Assembly (NCBI GenBank): GCA_965248255.1
Contig: CBDFIW010000001.1
Location: forward strand, 62,001 to 126,000
Origin: JAKZVK01 sp965248255
GTDB taxonomy: Bacteria > Acidobacteriota > Terriglobia > Bryobacterales > UBA6623
Length of the DNA: 64,000 bases
Direction of reading: 5' to 3'
Within the stretch, counting starts at the first letter, position 1. Each line of letters starts with the position of its first letter. A program made the translations under genes and the position numbers. The notes under the pieces were generated by a model that was given only the letters and a program-made list of their open reading frames with translations, did not search any database and had not been told where the DNA came from. Of the stretch, positions 42,472 through 50,472 are shown piece by piece.

Positions 42472-43650
42472 TCACGAAGCTGCCAGCATGACGATCCCGT
42501 TGACGATCAGAGCTCCCATGCTGATCGGAATCAGGTACTTCCACCCCACATCCATCAACTGGTCGTAGCGGAATCGCGGGAAGGTGCCCCGGTACCAGAT
42601 GAACGTGTAGATCATCATCAGCACTTTCAACAGAAACCAGAAGAAGCCGATGATCAGCTCGTTGGCAAGCGGGACGGCGAACAGCCCGGCGATCACGAAC
42701 ATGCCCAACGCCACGACGCCGATCACGGCCTTCTGTTCGGGCAGTAATAAGCGCTTGACTCCAACGGCGCAACCGGCGCCAATCAGGGCGAACAACAAGA
42801 TCGGAAACACCACGTTCAGAGGCGTCTCGAGAAACTCGACATTCGGAAACGGGCGCAGCCACCCGCCGAAGAACAACGTCACAGCAATGCTGCAGATGAC
42901 GAAGATGCTAGCGTATTCAGCCAAAAAGAACAGCGCAAACCGAAATCCGCTGTACTCGGTGTGGAAGCCGGCCACGATCTCCGACTCGGCTTCGGGCAGG
43001 TCGAACGGCGCGCGGTTGGTCTCGGCCACGCCGGCAATGAGGAACAGAACCGTCGGCACGAGCATCAGCCCGTAGTTCGAAAAAGCGATCCAGACACCCT
43101 TGTCGAGCTGGGTTTGAATGATGCCTTGCATGCTCAGGGTTTCGGCCACCATCAGGGCCGTGATCACAGCAAAGCCCAACGGCACCTCGTAGCTCACCAT
43201 CTGTGCCGCCGAGCGTAGCGAGCCCAGCAATGAGTACTTGCTGTTCGACGACCAGCCGCCCAAGATCAGGCCCAAAGCACCGACCGACGACATCGCCAGG
43301 ACGAACAAAATGCCGATATTGACGTCGGCCACGTAGAACTTGTCACTCAGCGGCAGCACGGCGAATGCCGTCAACGCGGTGAAGGTCGAGAGCACCGGCG
43401 CGCCCCAGAAGATCCACTTGTCCGCCCCGGCAGGGATGATGTCTTCTTTGAGCAGCAGCTTGAAAGCGTCCGCCAGCGGCTGTAGGAAACCGTAGGGCCC
43501 GACGCGCATCGGACCCAGGCGCACCTGCAAGTCCGCCAAGACCTTGCGCTCGGCCAGCACGATGTATCCCGCGACCAACGGAAACAGCAGGATGATCAGT
43601 ATGGTCGCGATCAGCGCGTGAAGGTAGGGGTTGTTGAGCAGGTCTTCCAC
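42472..43650 (-). CDS. nuoH: NADH-quinone oxidoreductase subunit H
   Basis: This 392-residue membrane subunit forms most of the quinone cavity of complex I. Signature stretches are AERKVLADLQVRLGPMRVGP, LLLKEDIIPAGADK, ETNRAPFDLPEAESEIVAGF, HTEYSGFRFALFFLAEYASI and WYRGTFPRFRYDQLMDVGWK. All family glutamates around the quinone channel appear present. Eight or nine helices. Separated from nuoD by about 100 bp holding a REP-like unit. Confidence 0.95.
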   Translation of the reverse strand: MEDLLNNPYLHALIATILIILLFPLVAGYIVLAERKVLADLQVRLGPMRVGPYGFLQPLADAFKLLLKEDIIPAGADKWIFWGAPVLSTFTALTAFAVLPLSDKFYVADVNIGILFVLAMSSVGALGLILGGWSSNSKYSLLGSLRSAAQMVSYEVPLGFAVITALMVAETLSMQGIIQTQLDKGVWIAFSNYGLMLVPTVLFLIAGVAETNRAPFDLPEAESEIVAGFHTEYSGFRFALFFLAEYASIFVICSIAVTLFFGGWLRPFPNVEFLETPLNVVFPILLFALIGAGCAVGVKRLLLPEQKAVIGVVALGMFVIAGLFAVPLANELIIGFFWFLLKVLMMIYTFIWYRGTFPRFRYDQLMDVGWKYLIPISMGALIVNGIVMLAAS

Positions 43651-43683
43651 TGTAAGTTCTCTGGCCTGACTATTCCGAAACGT

Positions 43684-43712
43684 AGGGGCACGCTATGCCG
43701 AGGCCCATATCG
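43684..43712. repeat. REP-like unit in the nuoD-nuoH spacer
   Basis: TAGGGGCACGCTATGCCGAG (from 43683) matches the first arm of the unit in the nuoL-nuoM spacer. The second arm is degenerate. No gene is seen in 43651-43748. Confidence 0.4.
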
Positions 43713-43748
43713 CGTACCGCACAACAAAGGGGACACCGTCAGTATGCT

Positions 43749-44864
43749 CTAGCGGTCCACCTCTCCTAGCACAATATCGATCGTCCCGATGATCGCCACC
43801 ACGTCCGCCACCAACGACCCGCGGCACATCACATCGAGCGCCTGCAAATTGACAAACGACGGCGGACGCACACGTACCCGGTAAGGTTGGGTCGAGCCGT
43901 CGCTGACCATGAAGTATCCGAGCTCACCCTTGGGGGCTTCGAGCGAAACGTAGACCTCGCCGATCGGCGGCTTGAAGACCTTCGCCACCTTGCCCTTGAT
44001 CGGTCCGCTCGGCAGACTGTCAACCGCTTGGCGGATAATGCGCACCGACTGGCGAAACTCCTTCATCCGCACCAGGTAGCGGTCGTACGTGTCGCCGTTC
44101 TCGCCGGTCGGGATGTCGAAGTCGTACTTCTCGTAGCTGGAATACGGCAGCGCTTTTCGGATGTCCCACTCGACGCCCGCCGCGCGCAACACCGGACCGG
44201 TGACGCCGTAGGTCTTGCAGGCGTCGGCGTCAAGGATACCCACGCCCTTGGTGCGGGCCACCCAGATGCGGTTGGTCGTGAGCAACTCCTCGTACTCGTC
44301 GACCTTCTTTTCAAACCAATCGCAGAAAGCGTGGCAGTCTTTCTCGAAAGTGTCGTAGGTCTCGTACTGCAGTCCGCCGATGCGGAAAGAGTGCGTGGTC
44401 AGCCGCGCACCACAGTATTTCTCGAAGATCTTGAGGACCTCCTCGCGCTCGCGGAAGCAGTAGAACACCGGGGTGATAGCGCCGATGTCGAGCGCGTGCG
44501 TACCCAACCACAGCAGGTGGCTCGAGATTCGGTTCAACTCGGTGAGAATCACCCGTACGCACTGGGCCCGCTCCGGCACTTCAATCCCAGCCAAAGCCTC
44601 GGCCGCCATGCAATAGCCCAGCCCGTTCGAGACGGCCGCGACGTAGTCCATGCGGTCGACATAAGGCGCGAACTGCTGATAGGTGCGATTCTCGGCGATC
44701 TTCTCCACGCCCCGATGCAGATAGCCGATCACGCATTCGGCCCCAAGCACCTTCTCACCGTCAAGCTTCAAGATCACCCGCAGCACGCCGTGGGTCGACG
44801 GATGCTGCGGTCCCATGTTGAGGACCAGCTCGTTGCTGTCGAGAAACGTGGTCTGCGTGGCCAT
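43749..44864 (-). CDS. nuoD: NADH-quinone oxidoreductase subunit D (49 kDa)
   Basis: This 371-residue quinone-site subunit of complex I, derived from hydrogenase large subunit, starts at ATG 44864, overlapping the nuoC TAA (TAATGG). Longer in-frame extension lies inside nuoC and is rejected. Motifs: NMGPQHPSTHGVLRVILKL with the quinone-binding His, YLHRGVEKIAENRTYQQ, RISSHLLWLGTHALDIGAI, and the C-terminal FVNLQALDVMCRG with the Asp-Arg pair near IGTIDIVLGEVDR. Length is normal. Confidence 0.95.
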   Translation of the reverse strand: MATQTTFLDSNELVLNMGPQHPSTHGVLRVILKLDGEKVLGAECVIGYLHRGVEKIAENRTYQQFAPYVDRMDYVAAVSNGLGYCMAAEALAGIEVPERAQCVRVILTELNRISSHLLWLGTHALDIGAITPVFYCFREREEVLKIFEKYCGARLTTHSFRIGGLQYETYDTFEKDCHAFCDWFEKKVDEYEELLTTNRIWVARTKGVGILDADACKTYGVTGPVLRAAGVEWDIRKALPYSSYEKYDFDIPTGENGDTYDRYLVRMKEFRQSVRIIRQAVDSLPSGPIKGKVAKVFKPPIGEVYVSLEAPKGELGYFMVSDGSTQPYRVRVRPPSFVNLQALDVMCRGSLVADVVAIIGTIDIVLGEVDR

Positions 44865-45604
44865 TACTGCCCGCTCTCGATCTGGAGGTTTTCCCGCACC
44901 CAAGCTTGGTCCTGCTGGATGATGGAGTAGTCCTTGCGAAGCGGGTGCCCCTCCCACTCGTCCGGCATCAGGATTCGGGTCATGTTCGGATGGCCTTCGA
45001 ACTCGATACCGAACATGTCGAACACCTCCCGTTCTAGCCAGTTGGCCGTTGCGTACGCACCGGTAGCGGTGGACGGCTTCTCTTCCTCGCCGGCCTCGGC
45101 CTTGACCCGCACGCGAACGTTCTGCCGGAACGAATAGAGGATCCAAAACAGGTCGAACCGCTTGCCTTCTCTCTTGGGGTAGTCGACTGCAGTGATGTCA
45201 ACGAGGTAGTCGAAGCCTTCCTCGTTCTGCAAGTATTCGATAACGGAGATGACCGACGATAGCTCTGTGACGATGAAGTCCTGACGACGGTAGCTCGAGC
45301 ACTCTTTGATCATGTTCCCGAAGCGTTGTTTGAGCCTATCCGGGATGAGGCCTTCCCAGGGCTCGGCCTCCATCACGGTAGGCGTCTTCTTCGGGGGAGG
45401 CTTGGCCGCAGCTGCCGGTTTCTCAGCGGCGGGCGCCGGTTTCTCACTCGCAGGAGCTGGTTTGTCGCCGGCGGGTACGGTTTCAGAAGCCGGTTTCGCT
45501 TCAGGCGCGGCGTCCGGCTTTCCTGAAGGGTCTACCGGCTTTTCTGAGGCAGTTGGCGTGGATTCGGGCGGGGCTTCACCCTCGGGCCTGTTCTCGTCTG
45601 CCAT
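44864..45604 (-). CDS. nuoC: NADH-quinone oxidoreductase subunit C with Pro/Ala/Lys-rich N-terminal extension
   Basis: This 246-residue protein holds the 30-kDa complex I subunit in residues about 78-246 (FIVTELSSVISVIEYLQNEE, FDYLVDITAVDYPKREGKRF, ANWLEREVFDMFGIEFEGHP, LRKDYS). The first 76 residues are a low-complexity tail with repeats EKPAPASEKPAPAAEKPAAA and PPPKKTPT. Such a tail is not part of the usual subunit. It is the first gene of the nuo run, preceded by a promoter (45675-45704). nuoA and nuoB, which normally precede nuoC, are absent here. Confidence 0.93.
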   Translation of the reverse strand: MADENRPEGEAPPESTPTASEKPVDPSGKPDAAPEAKPASETVPAGDKPAPASEKPAPAAEKPAAAAKPPPKKTPTVMEAEPWEGLIPDRLKQRFGNMIKECSSYRRQDFIVTELSSVISVIEYLQNEEGFDYLVDITAVDYPKREGKRFDLFWILYSFRQNVRVRVKAEAGEEEKPSTATGAYATANWLEREVFDMFGIEFEGHPNMTRILMPDEWEGHPLRKDYSIIQQDQAWVRENLQIESGQ

Positions 45605-45674
45605 CTCTCAGTATAGATCCCGAAGCGAAGAACGAGCCCCCAAGACAGCGCCCGGAACCCTCGGGCGACCCTCT

Positions 45675-45704
45675 GTCGTATCACAATCGAAAATTACGTG
45701 TCAA
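45675..45704 (-). promoter_or_regulatory. Sigma-70-type promoter of the nuo operon
   Basis: On the minus strand a perfect TTGACA (-35, 45699-45704) is followed by an 18-bp spacer and TACGAC (-10, 45675-45680), directly preceded by TGA as in an extended -10 (TGn is off by zero bases, so only partly ideal). It lies about 70 bp before the nuoC start. The IS630 element ends about 70 bp further upstream, leaving this promoter untouched. Confidence 0.6.
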
Positions 45705-45772
45705 CAAAAAGCTCGTGATCCTTGTTTCGTCTGTCGAGAAACGTATGGCGGTTGGAGCGGCGAAGCCCACTA

Positions 45773-46936
45773 GTGTAGTGCACCATAAATAATGTAACTT
45801 ATATTGGCTTCCCATCGTCTCTATTAACAGGAGGCATGGGATGCGAAGAGCACAACCAGTAACTTTGAACACAGCGCAATGCAAGCAGTTGGACCGCTAC
45901 GCGCGCGGCCGCCAAGTCGCCGTTCGTCTCGCCCTGCGAGCCAGGATTGTCCTGCTGGCCGCCGACGGTCTCGAGAATAAGCAGATCGCCGCACAGCTCG
46001 GTGTCTCGCGGCAGTTGGTGGCCCGCTGGCGCACGCGCTTTCTCGAAAGCAGCATCGCCGGCATTGCAAAAGACGCCCCACGGCCCGGTCGTAAACCTGC
46101 CGTCTCGAAGCAGAAAGTACAGCAGATCATCCACAAGACCACCCGCGAGAAACCGTCCAACGCCACCCACTGGAGCCGCCGCACCATGGCCGCCGCGGCC
46201 GGCGTCAGCGCTTCCACCGTGGGACGGATTTGGCGCGCCCATGGCCTCAAGCTCCACCGCGTCAAGACCCTCAAGCTCAGCAATGACCCGCGTTTCGCCG
46301 AGAAACTCGACGACATCGTCGGACTCTATCTCAATCCGCCTGAGCATGCTCTGGTTCTCTCGCTCGATGAGAAGTCCCAAATCCAAGCCCTCGATCGCAC
46401 CCAGCCCGGCCTGCCGCTCAAAAAGGGACGCGGCCAAACGATGACCCACGATTACAAGCGCAACGGCACGACCACCCTGTTTGCGGCGCTCAACAGCCTT
46501 GACGGCAGCGTGATCGCCGAGTGCATGCCCCGACACAGCCACCAGGAATGGCTGCGCTTCCTGCGCTTAATTGACCGCCGCACCCCCAAGGACAAACAGC
46601 TTCATCTCATCGTGGACAACTATGCCACCCACAAGCATGCCGCTGTGAAGCGTTGGCTCGATCGTCACCCGCGCTTCCACATTCATTTCACCCCGACCTC
46701 GGCGTCGTGGCTGAACATGGTCGAGCGATTCTTTCGCGATCTCACCGTCAAGCGCCTGCGCCGCGGCGTGTTTCGCAGCGTGGACGAGCTCGTCGCCGCC
46801 ATTGACGACTACATCGCCCAGCACAACGGGCATCCCACGCCCTTCATCTGGACCGCGACCGCCTCCGACATCCTCGAGAAAGTCAAGCGCGGACGTGCCG
46901 CCCTGCATAAGGTGCAATCCGCTTGACGCACTACAC
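45773..46936 (+). mobile_element. IS630-family insertion sequence, copy 2 (complete, 1164 bp)
   Basis: The element has the same length as the copy at 9599-10762, in the opposite orientation, bounded by TA at 45771-45772 and 46937-46938 and by inverted ends GTGTAGTGC/GCACTACAC. At least four base differences are visible between copies (three change the transposase, one lies in the left end). It is inserted between bcp and nuoC, which are both on the minus strand. Confidence 0.94.
45841..46926 (+). CDS. IS630-family DDE transposase (copy 2)
   Basis: This is an intact 361-residue transposase with the same domain plan as copy 1: tandem helix-turn-helix regions, then DDE residues in LSLDEKSQIQALDR, LIVDNYATHKH and SASWLNMVERFF. 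Start ATG 45841 follows AGGAGGC. Differences from copy 1: Leu in HGLKLHRV, Asp in TASDILEK, His in AALHKVQ. Transcription runs away from nuoC and toward bcp, so read-through would be antisense to bcp. Confidence 0.95.
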   Translation: MRRAQPVTLNTAQCKQLDRYARGRQVAVRLALRARIVLLAADGLENKQIAAQLGVSRQLVARWRTRFLESSIAGIAKDAPRPGRKPAVSKQKVQQIIHKTTREKPSNATHWSRRTMAAAAGVSASTVGRIWRAHGLKLHRVKTLKLSNDPRFAEKLDDIVGLYLNPPEHALVLSLDEKSQIQALDRTQPGLPLKKGRGQTMTHDYKRNGTTTLFAALNSLDGSVIAECMPRHSHQEWLRFLRLIDRRTPKDKQLHLIVDNYATHKHAAVKRWLDRHPRFHIHFTPTSASWLNMVERFFRDLTVKRLRRGVFRSVDELVAAIDDYIAQHNGHPTPFIWTATASDILEKVKRGRAALHKVQSA

Positions 46937-47388
46937 TAGAGCGTGCCCAGTAGCTGATCGACGTGACCCTTGACCTTGACCTTTTCGTGGACTTCGGCGA
47001 TCTTGCCCTTCTCGTCGATGACAAACGTCGAGCGCACGATGCCCATGTATTTCCTTCCATACATGGATTTCTCTCGCCAGACGCCGTAGGCCTCGGCGAT
47101 CTCGCGGTCCTCGTCGGCCAGTAACGCAAAAGGCAGGTCGAACTTGGTCTTGAACTTCTCGTGAGACCTGACGCTGTCGGGGCTGACCCCGAGCACGACA
47201 ACACCTTTTCGGCGGAACCTTGCGATCGAGTCCCGGAAGTCGCAGGCTTCCTGGGTGCAGCCCGGCGTGTTGTCCTTCGGATAAAAGTAGAGGACGACTT
47301 TCTTGCCCCGAAGGTCTTTCAACTTGACCGTTTCTCCTCCGTCGGCCGTAGCAGTGAAGTCGGGCGCTTTGTCTCCCGTTCTGAGCAT
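46936..47388 (-). CDS. bcp: Thioredoxin-dependent thiol peroxidase Bcp (peroxiredoxin Q)
   Basis: This 150-residue atypical 2-Cys peroxiredoxin starts at ATG 47388 after AGGAGGAG. Motifs: GDKAPDFTATADGGETV, the active site YPKDNTPGCTQEACDFRD with peroxidatic and resolving Cys five residues apart, GVSPDSVRSHEKFKTKFDLP and the closing KVKGHVDQLLGTL. It reduces hydroperoxides in the cytoplasm. The TAG stop is formed by the TA target of IS630 plus the first base of the element; the uninterrupted site would also have read TAG, so the protein is unchanged. Confidence 0.94.
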   Translation of the reverse strand: MLRTGDKAPDFTATADGGETVKLKDLRGKKVVLYFYPKDNTPGCTQEACDFRDSIARFRRKGVVVLGVSPDSVRSHEKFKTKFDLPFALLADEDREIAEAYGVWREKSMYGRKYMGIVRSTFVIDEKGKIAEVHEKVKVKGHVDQLLGTL

Positions 47389-47436
47389 CTTTCTCCTCCT
47401 GATCAACAACATCCGGCAGGCAAGGAGAACGCCGCC

Positions 47437-47900
47437 TCAGTCAGCACGGCCGGAGCGTGCTGACTGCGACTTGGTTGGCTGGGCGGCGCCGAAGATCAGC
47501 GCCATCCGCCGGTGCCGGTACTCGAAGATCTTAGCCAGGTCACGAGCGACCAGCAACCAGTTGACAAGCCCTCCCCCGCGGACAGCGTAGCGAACGTGGC
47601 CTTCCGCCAGCGTCTGTCCGTTTTGCTCGCTGAAGCGGTGTTCGTGAATCCAGAGCCGGTAGGGCCCCCGCCGCTGTTCGTCAACAAAACGATCGGGCGG
47701 TTCCCATGCGGTGATCTCGCTCTGCCATCGAATCGGTACGCCGTGCCCCGCTTCATCGAGATGGGGGCCGGCGTCAACACCTCGAAGCGTAGCCACGGCG
47801 GCGTCAAGGCCGAGAGGTTGTGAGCATCGGAGAAGAACGAAAATATCTCGCTCAGCGGCCGGGGTAGCCAGATGCTGCTCTCGAACTCAAAAGTCTTCAT
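47437..47900 (-). pseudogene. SRPBCC/START-like protein, disrupted by a small deletion
   Basis: The first frame begins MKTFEFESSIWLPRPLSEIF and continues FSDAHNLSALTPPWLRFEVL, the typical opening of SRPBCC cyclase/dehydrase-like proteins. After TPAPISMKRGT (near 47740) homology resumes in another frame with GVPIRWQSEITAWEPPDRFV, FVDEQRRGPYRLWIHEHRF and the last helix DLAKIFEYRHRRMALIF. Members normally have about nine more residues (LIDYRL-type strand) at the junction, so a short out-of-frame deletion is likely rather than one lost base. It probably encodes no working protein. Confidence 0.75.
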
Positions 47901-47951
47901 CTCAACACTCGGAAACGCCGATCGACGCCATCGGCAACCCAGCCCAGCGGA

Positions 47952-48443
47952 TCAATCTTCATTTGTAATGGTGACGAGCGCGTGTGCTTCCGCGGCTTCG
48001 CCCCGTCCTATCGGGCCCAGGCCCTCGGCGGTCTTCGCCTTGATGCTCACGCGATCTACTTCGATATGCAGCGAGTCCGCGACCTTGCGGCCAATCTGCT
48101 CGCGGTAAGGGCCGATCTTGGGCTGCTCGATGATCACGACGACATCGACGTTGACGATGCGGTAGCCGCGGCTTTCGACGGACTGCCTTGCGTGGTCCAA
48201 GAAAACGAGACTGTCGGCATCTTTCCACCGGGGATCGGAAGGCGGGAAGTGCAGTCCGATGTCACCCAGGCCTGCCGCGCCAAGCAGCGCGTCCGTGATC
48301 GCGTGCAGGAGAATGTCGGCGTCGGAATGGCCCGACAAGCCTTTCTCGAAAGGAATTTCAACGCCGCCCAGCAGCAGTTTTCGGCCTGCGACGAGGCGGT
48401 GGGAATCGTATCCAATGCCGCTGCGGCATTCCGCGCTGCTCAT
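47952..48443 (-). CDS. ispF: 2-C-methyl-D-erythritol 2,4-cyclodiphosphate synthase
   Basis: This 163-residue MEP-pathway enzyme cyclises CDP-methylerythritol 2-phosphate with release of CMP. It shows the zinc ligands Asp13 and His15 in GIGYDSHRL, the loop GLSGHSDADILLHAITDALL, GLGDIGLHFPPSDP, and the C-terminal VSIKAKTAEGLGPIGRGEAA. Its ATG overlaps the ispD stop by four bases, so the two are translationally coupled. Length is standard. Confidence 0.96.
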   Translation of the reverse strand: MSSAECRSGIGYDSHRLVAGRKLLLGGVEIPFEKGLSGHSDADILLHAITDALLGAAGLGDIGLHFPPSDPRWKDADSLVFLDHARQSVESRGYRIVNVDVVVIIEQPKIGPYREQIGRKVADSLHIEVDRVSIKAKTAEGLGPIGRGEAAEAHALVTITNED

Positions 48444-49180
48444 CGGCTCTCCGCCGATGGCCCGCCGGAGGCGTTCTGCCGCTCTTCGCGATAGAAAAGG
48501 TTCGCCAAAGCCATGTCGCTGGGCCGGGTGATCTTGATGTTGCGGTCGCTGCCCAGAATCACATGGACCGGTTCGCCCAAATGCTCAACGAGACTGGCCT
48601 CGTCCGTGCCGATAAACCCATCGTTCTGGGCCTGCTCGAAAGCTTTTCTGAGAAGAGCCAATCGAAAGACCTGTGGTGTTTGGGCCAGCACAATCCGCTC
48701 ACGCAGCAGAGTCGACTGGATGACGGTTCGAGTGACCTGCTTGATCGTGTCCACAGGCGGGATGCCGAGGATGGCGGCACCGGTCTCCGCGGCCCTCTCG
48801 ACAGCTTGCTCGATCTGTTCGACCGTGACAAAGGGACGGACCGCGTCATGCACAGCAACCAAGTCGGCGTCTGGCGGTGCCTGGGCCAGGCCGTTGCCCA
48901 CAGACTCCTGCCGGTTGCGTCCGCCTTCGACAAGCCGGACCGGTTTGCTGTAATTCTCGCTCTGGAGTTGTGCGCCGAACGGCGCCATGTCTTCCTGACG
49001 AACCGCTACGAGGATCTCCGACACTGGAGTCGCAGCCACGAATTTGCGGATGGTGTGGATGAGAATGGGCGCACCCTCCAGCAGCATGAACTGCTTTCGG
49101 CTGGTCCCCGAGGATTCGGGCGAGGCCTTCCCCATGCGCGTGCCCAGCCCGGCGGCCGGAATGATCGCGACGACTTTCAT
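48440..49180 (-). CDS. ispD: 2-C-methyl-D-erythritol 4-phosphate cytidylyltransferase
   Basis: This 246-residue MEP-pathway enzyme activates methylerythritol phosphate with CTP. Motifs: the nucleotide loop PAAGLGTRMGKASPE, KQFMLLEGAPILIHTIRKF, VEGGRNRQESVGNGL, VAVHDAVRPFVTVEQIEQAV, and TPQVFRLALLRKAFEQA. A Gly/Ser insert near residue 22-26 is slightly unusual. The order yacL-like, ispD, ispF is a conserved arrangement in many bacteria, which strengthens the call. Confidence 0.96.
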   Translation of the reverse strand: MKVVAIIPAAGLGTRMGKASPESSGTSRKQFMLLEGAPILIHTIRKFVAATPVSEILVAVRQEDMAPFGAQLQSENYSKPVRLVEGGRNRQESVGNGLAQAPPDADLVAVHDAVRPFVTVEQIEQAVERAAETGAAILGIPPVDTIKQVTRTVIQSTLLRERIVLAQTPQVFRLALLRKAFEQAQNDGFIGTDEASLVEHLGEPVHVILGSDRNIKITRPSDMALANLFYREERQNASGGPSAESR

Positions 49181-49215
49181 CCCACTCTTCCCGATAGCGG
49201 GCGCATACGGCCGGT

Positions 49216-50268
49216 TTAGCGCCTACCCTTCGCCACGGGCATCGGCCGGGCGGGTGCGCTAGGTGACGCCTGCGCAACGTGGGCTTTTTCCTCGTAGCGC
49301 CCGAAGATCATCTTCCCCGCGGTCGTCTGCAACACGCTGGTAACGGTGATCTCCACGGTCTTTGAGATCTGCCGCCGTGCGTTGTCCACGACTACCATTG
49401 TGCCGTCGTTGAGGTACCCCACGCCCTGGTTGTACTCCTTGCCCTCTTTCAAGATGAAGACACGCATGATCTCACCGGGCAGGACTACAGGTTTTAGAGC
49501 GTTAGCCAGCTCATTGATATTGAGCACCGCAACGCCCTGGAGCTGGGCAAGCTTGTTGAGGTTGAAGTCGTTTGTGACGATCTTGGCGCCAAATTCCTTG
49601 GCCATCTCGATCAGCTTGAGATCGACCTCTTTGATCTTCGGGTAGTCGGTTTCGAGAATCTGGACGTCGATGTTCGCGATCTTCTGAACTCGCTGGAGGA
49701 TGTCGAGCCCGCGGCGCCCACGATTTCGCTTCATAGCGTCTGCGGAGTCGGCCACCAGTTGCAGCTTCCAGAGGACGAACTGCGGCACGACGAGCGTGCC
49801 GTCCAGGAAGCCTGCCTCGGCTACATCGACGATGCGGCCGTCGATGATCACGCTCGTGTCGAGAAGCTTATAGGATTTCCTCGTCCTTTTCTCACCCCCG
49901 AACAGACCGCCGAGCACACCGAGATTGAGCGTGTCGCCCTTGGCGGCGCCCACGACCAGACCGACGTAGGTCATCAGCAGCATCACGCCGAGCTGGAAGA
50001 ACGAAACGCTTTCGGACTCGAGACTCGAGCCGGGCACCAAACTCATAAGGAAGGCACCCAAGATGCCGAGGATCGAACCCGCCGCTGCTCCGATCAGGCG
50101 CTCGAGGCTCGCCTTCCTGAGACGGATTTCGAAAACGATGATGGCGATTCCGGAGACAAGACCAAAGACCGCAGCCGGGATGGGCTCGAAACCAAAGGGT
50201 TGAATGTGGAATGAGAGCAGGCTGAAGACCGCTAGGAAAACGCCGCGTACAATCCAGAGGTCCGGCAA
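49216..50268 (-). CDS. YacL-type PIN-TRAM membrane protein
   Basis: This 350-residue protein has four N-terminal membrane helices (VRGVFLAVFSLLSFHIQPF, AAVFGLVSGIAIIVFEI, LIGAAAGSILGILGAFLMSL, FFQLGVMLLMTYVGLVVGAA). A PIN ribonuclease domain follows (about 130-250: KLLDTSVIIDGRIVDVAEAG, VPQFVLWKLQLVADSADAMK, KIVTNDFNLNKLAQLQGV) and then a TRAM RNA-binding domain (KPVVLPGEIMRVFILKEGKE, VGYLNDGTMVVVDNARRQI). YacL homologues sit beside ispD in Bacillus too. Their physiological role is not well settled; a membrane-tethered RNase is the usual inference. Confidence 0.9.
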   Translation of the reverse strand: MPDLWIVRGVFLAVFSLLSFHIQPFGFEPIPAAVFGLVSGIAIIVFEIRLRKASLERLIGAAAGSILGILGAFLMSLVPGSSLESESVSFFQLGVMLLMTYVGLVVGAAKGDTLNLGVLGGLFGGEKRTRKSYKLLDTSVIIDGRIVDVAEAGFLDGTLVVPQFVLWKLQLVADSADAMKRNRGRRGLDILQRVQKIANIDVQILETDYPKIKEVDLKLIEMAKEFGAKIVTNDFNLNKLAQLQGVAVLNINELANALKPVVLPGEIMRVFILKEGKEYNQGVGYLNDGTMVVVDNARRQISKTVEITVTSVLQTTAGKMIFGRYEEKAHVAQASPSAPARPMPVAKGRR

Positions 50269-50472
50269 GACAGCACCTCCTTCCGGCTCAGAATACGCTC
50301 ATTATCAATCACATAGCATTCGCCGGCCATGAAACCGCCATGAGTATATCACCGGGCCGCCGCGACGCACAAACGGTAAGCCGAACGGTCAAGGCCGGTG
50401 GAAGATCCGCCGGCGGACTCCGGCGGGGATGACTCCCGCCATCTGTTAGGATGACCTCGGAAGTCGACCACT

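Noticed and set aside
43887..44930. 347-residue open frame antisense to nuoD
   Set aside because: It lies entirely opposite nuoD/nuoC and has no recognisable domain.
45306..45773. 155-residue plus-strand frame opposite nuoC
   Set aside because: Its Gly/Ala/Phe repetition is simply the antisense of the EKPAPA repeats of NuoC.
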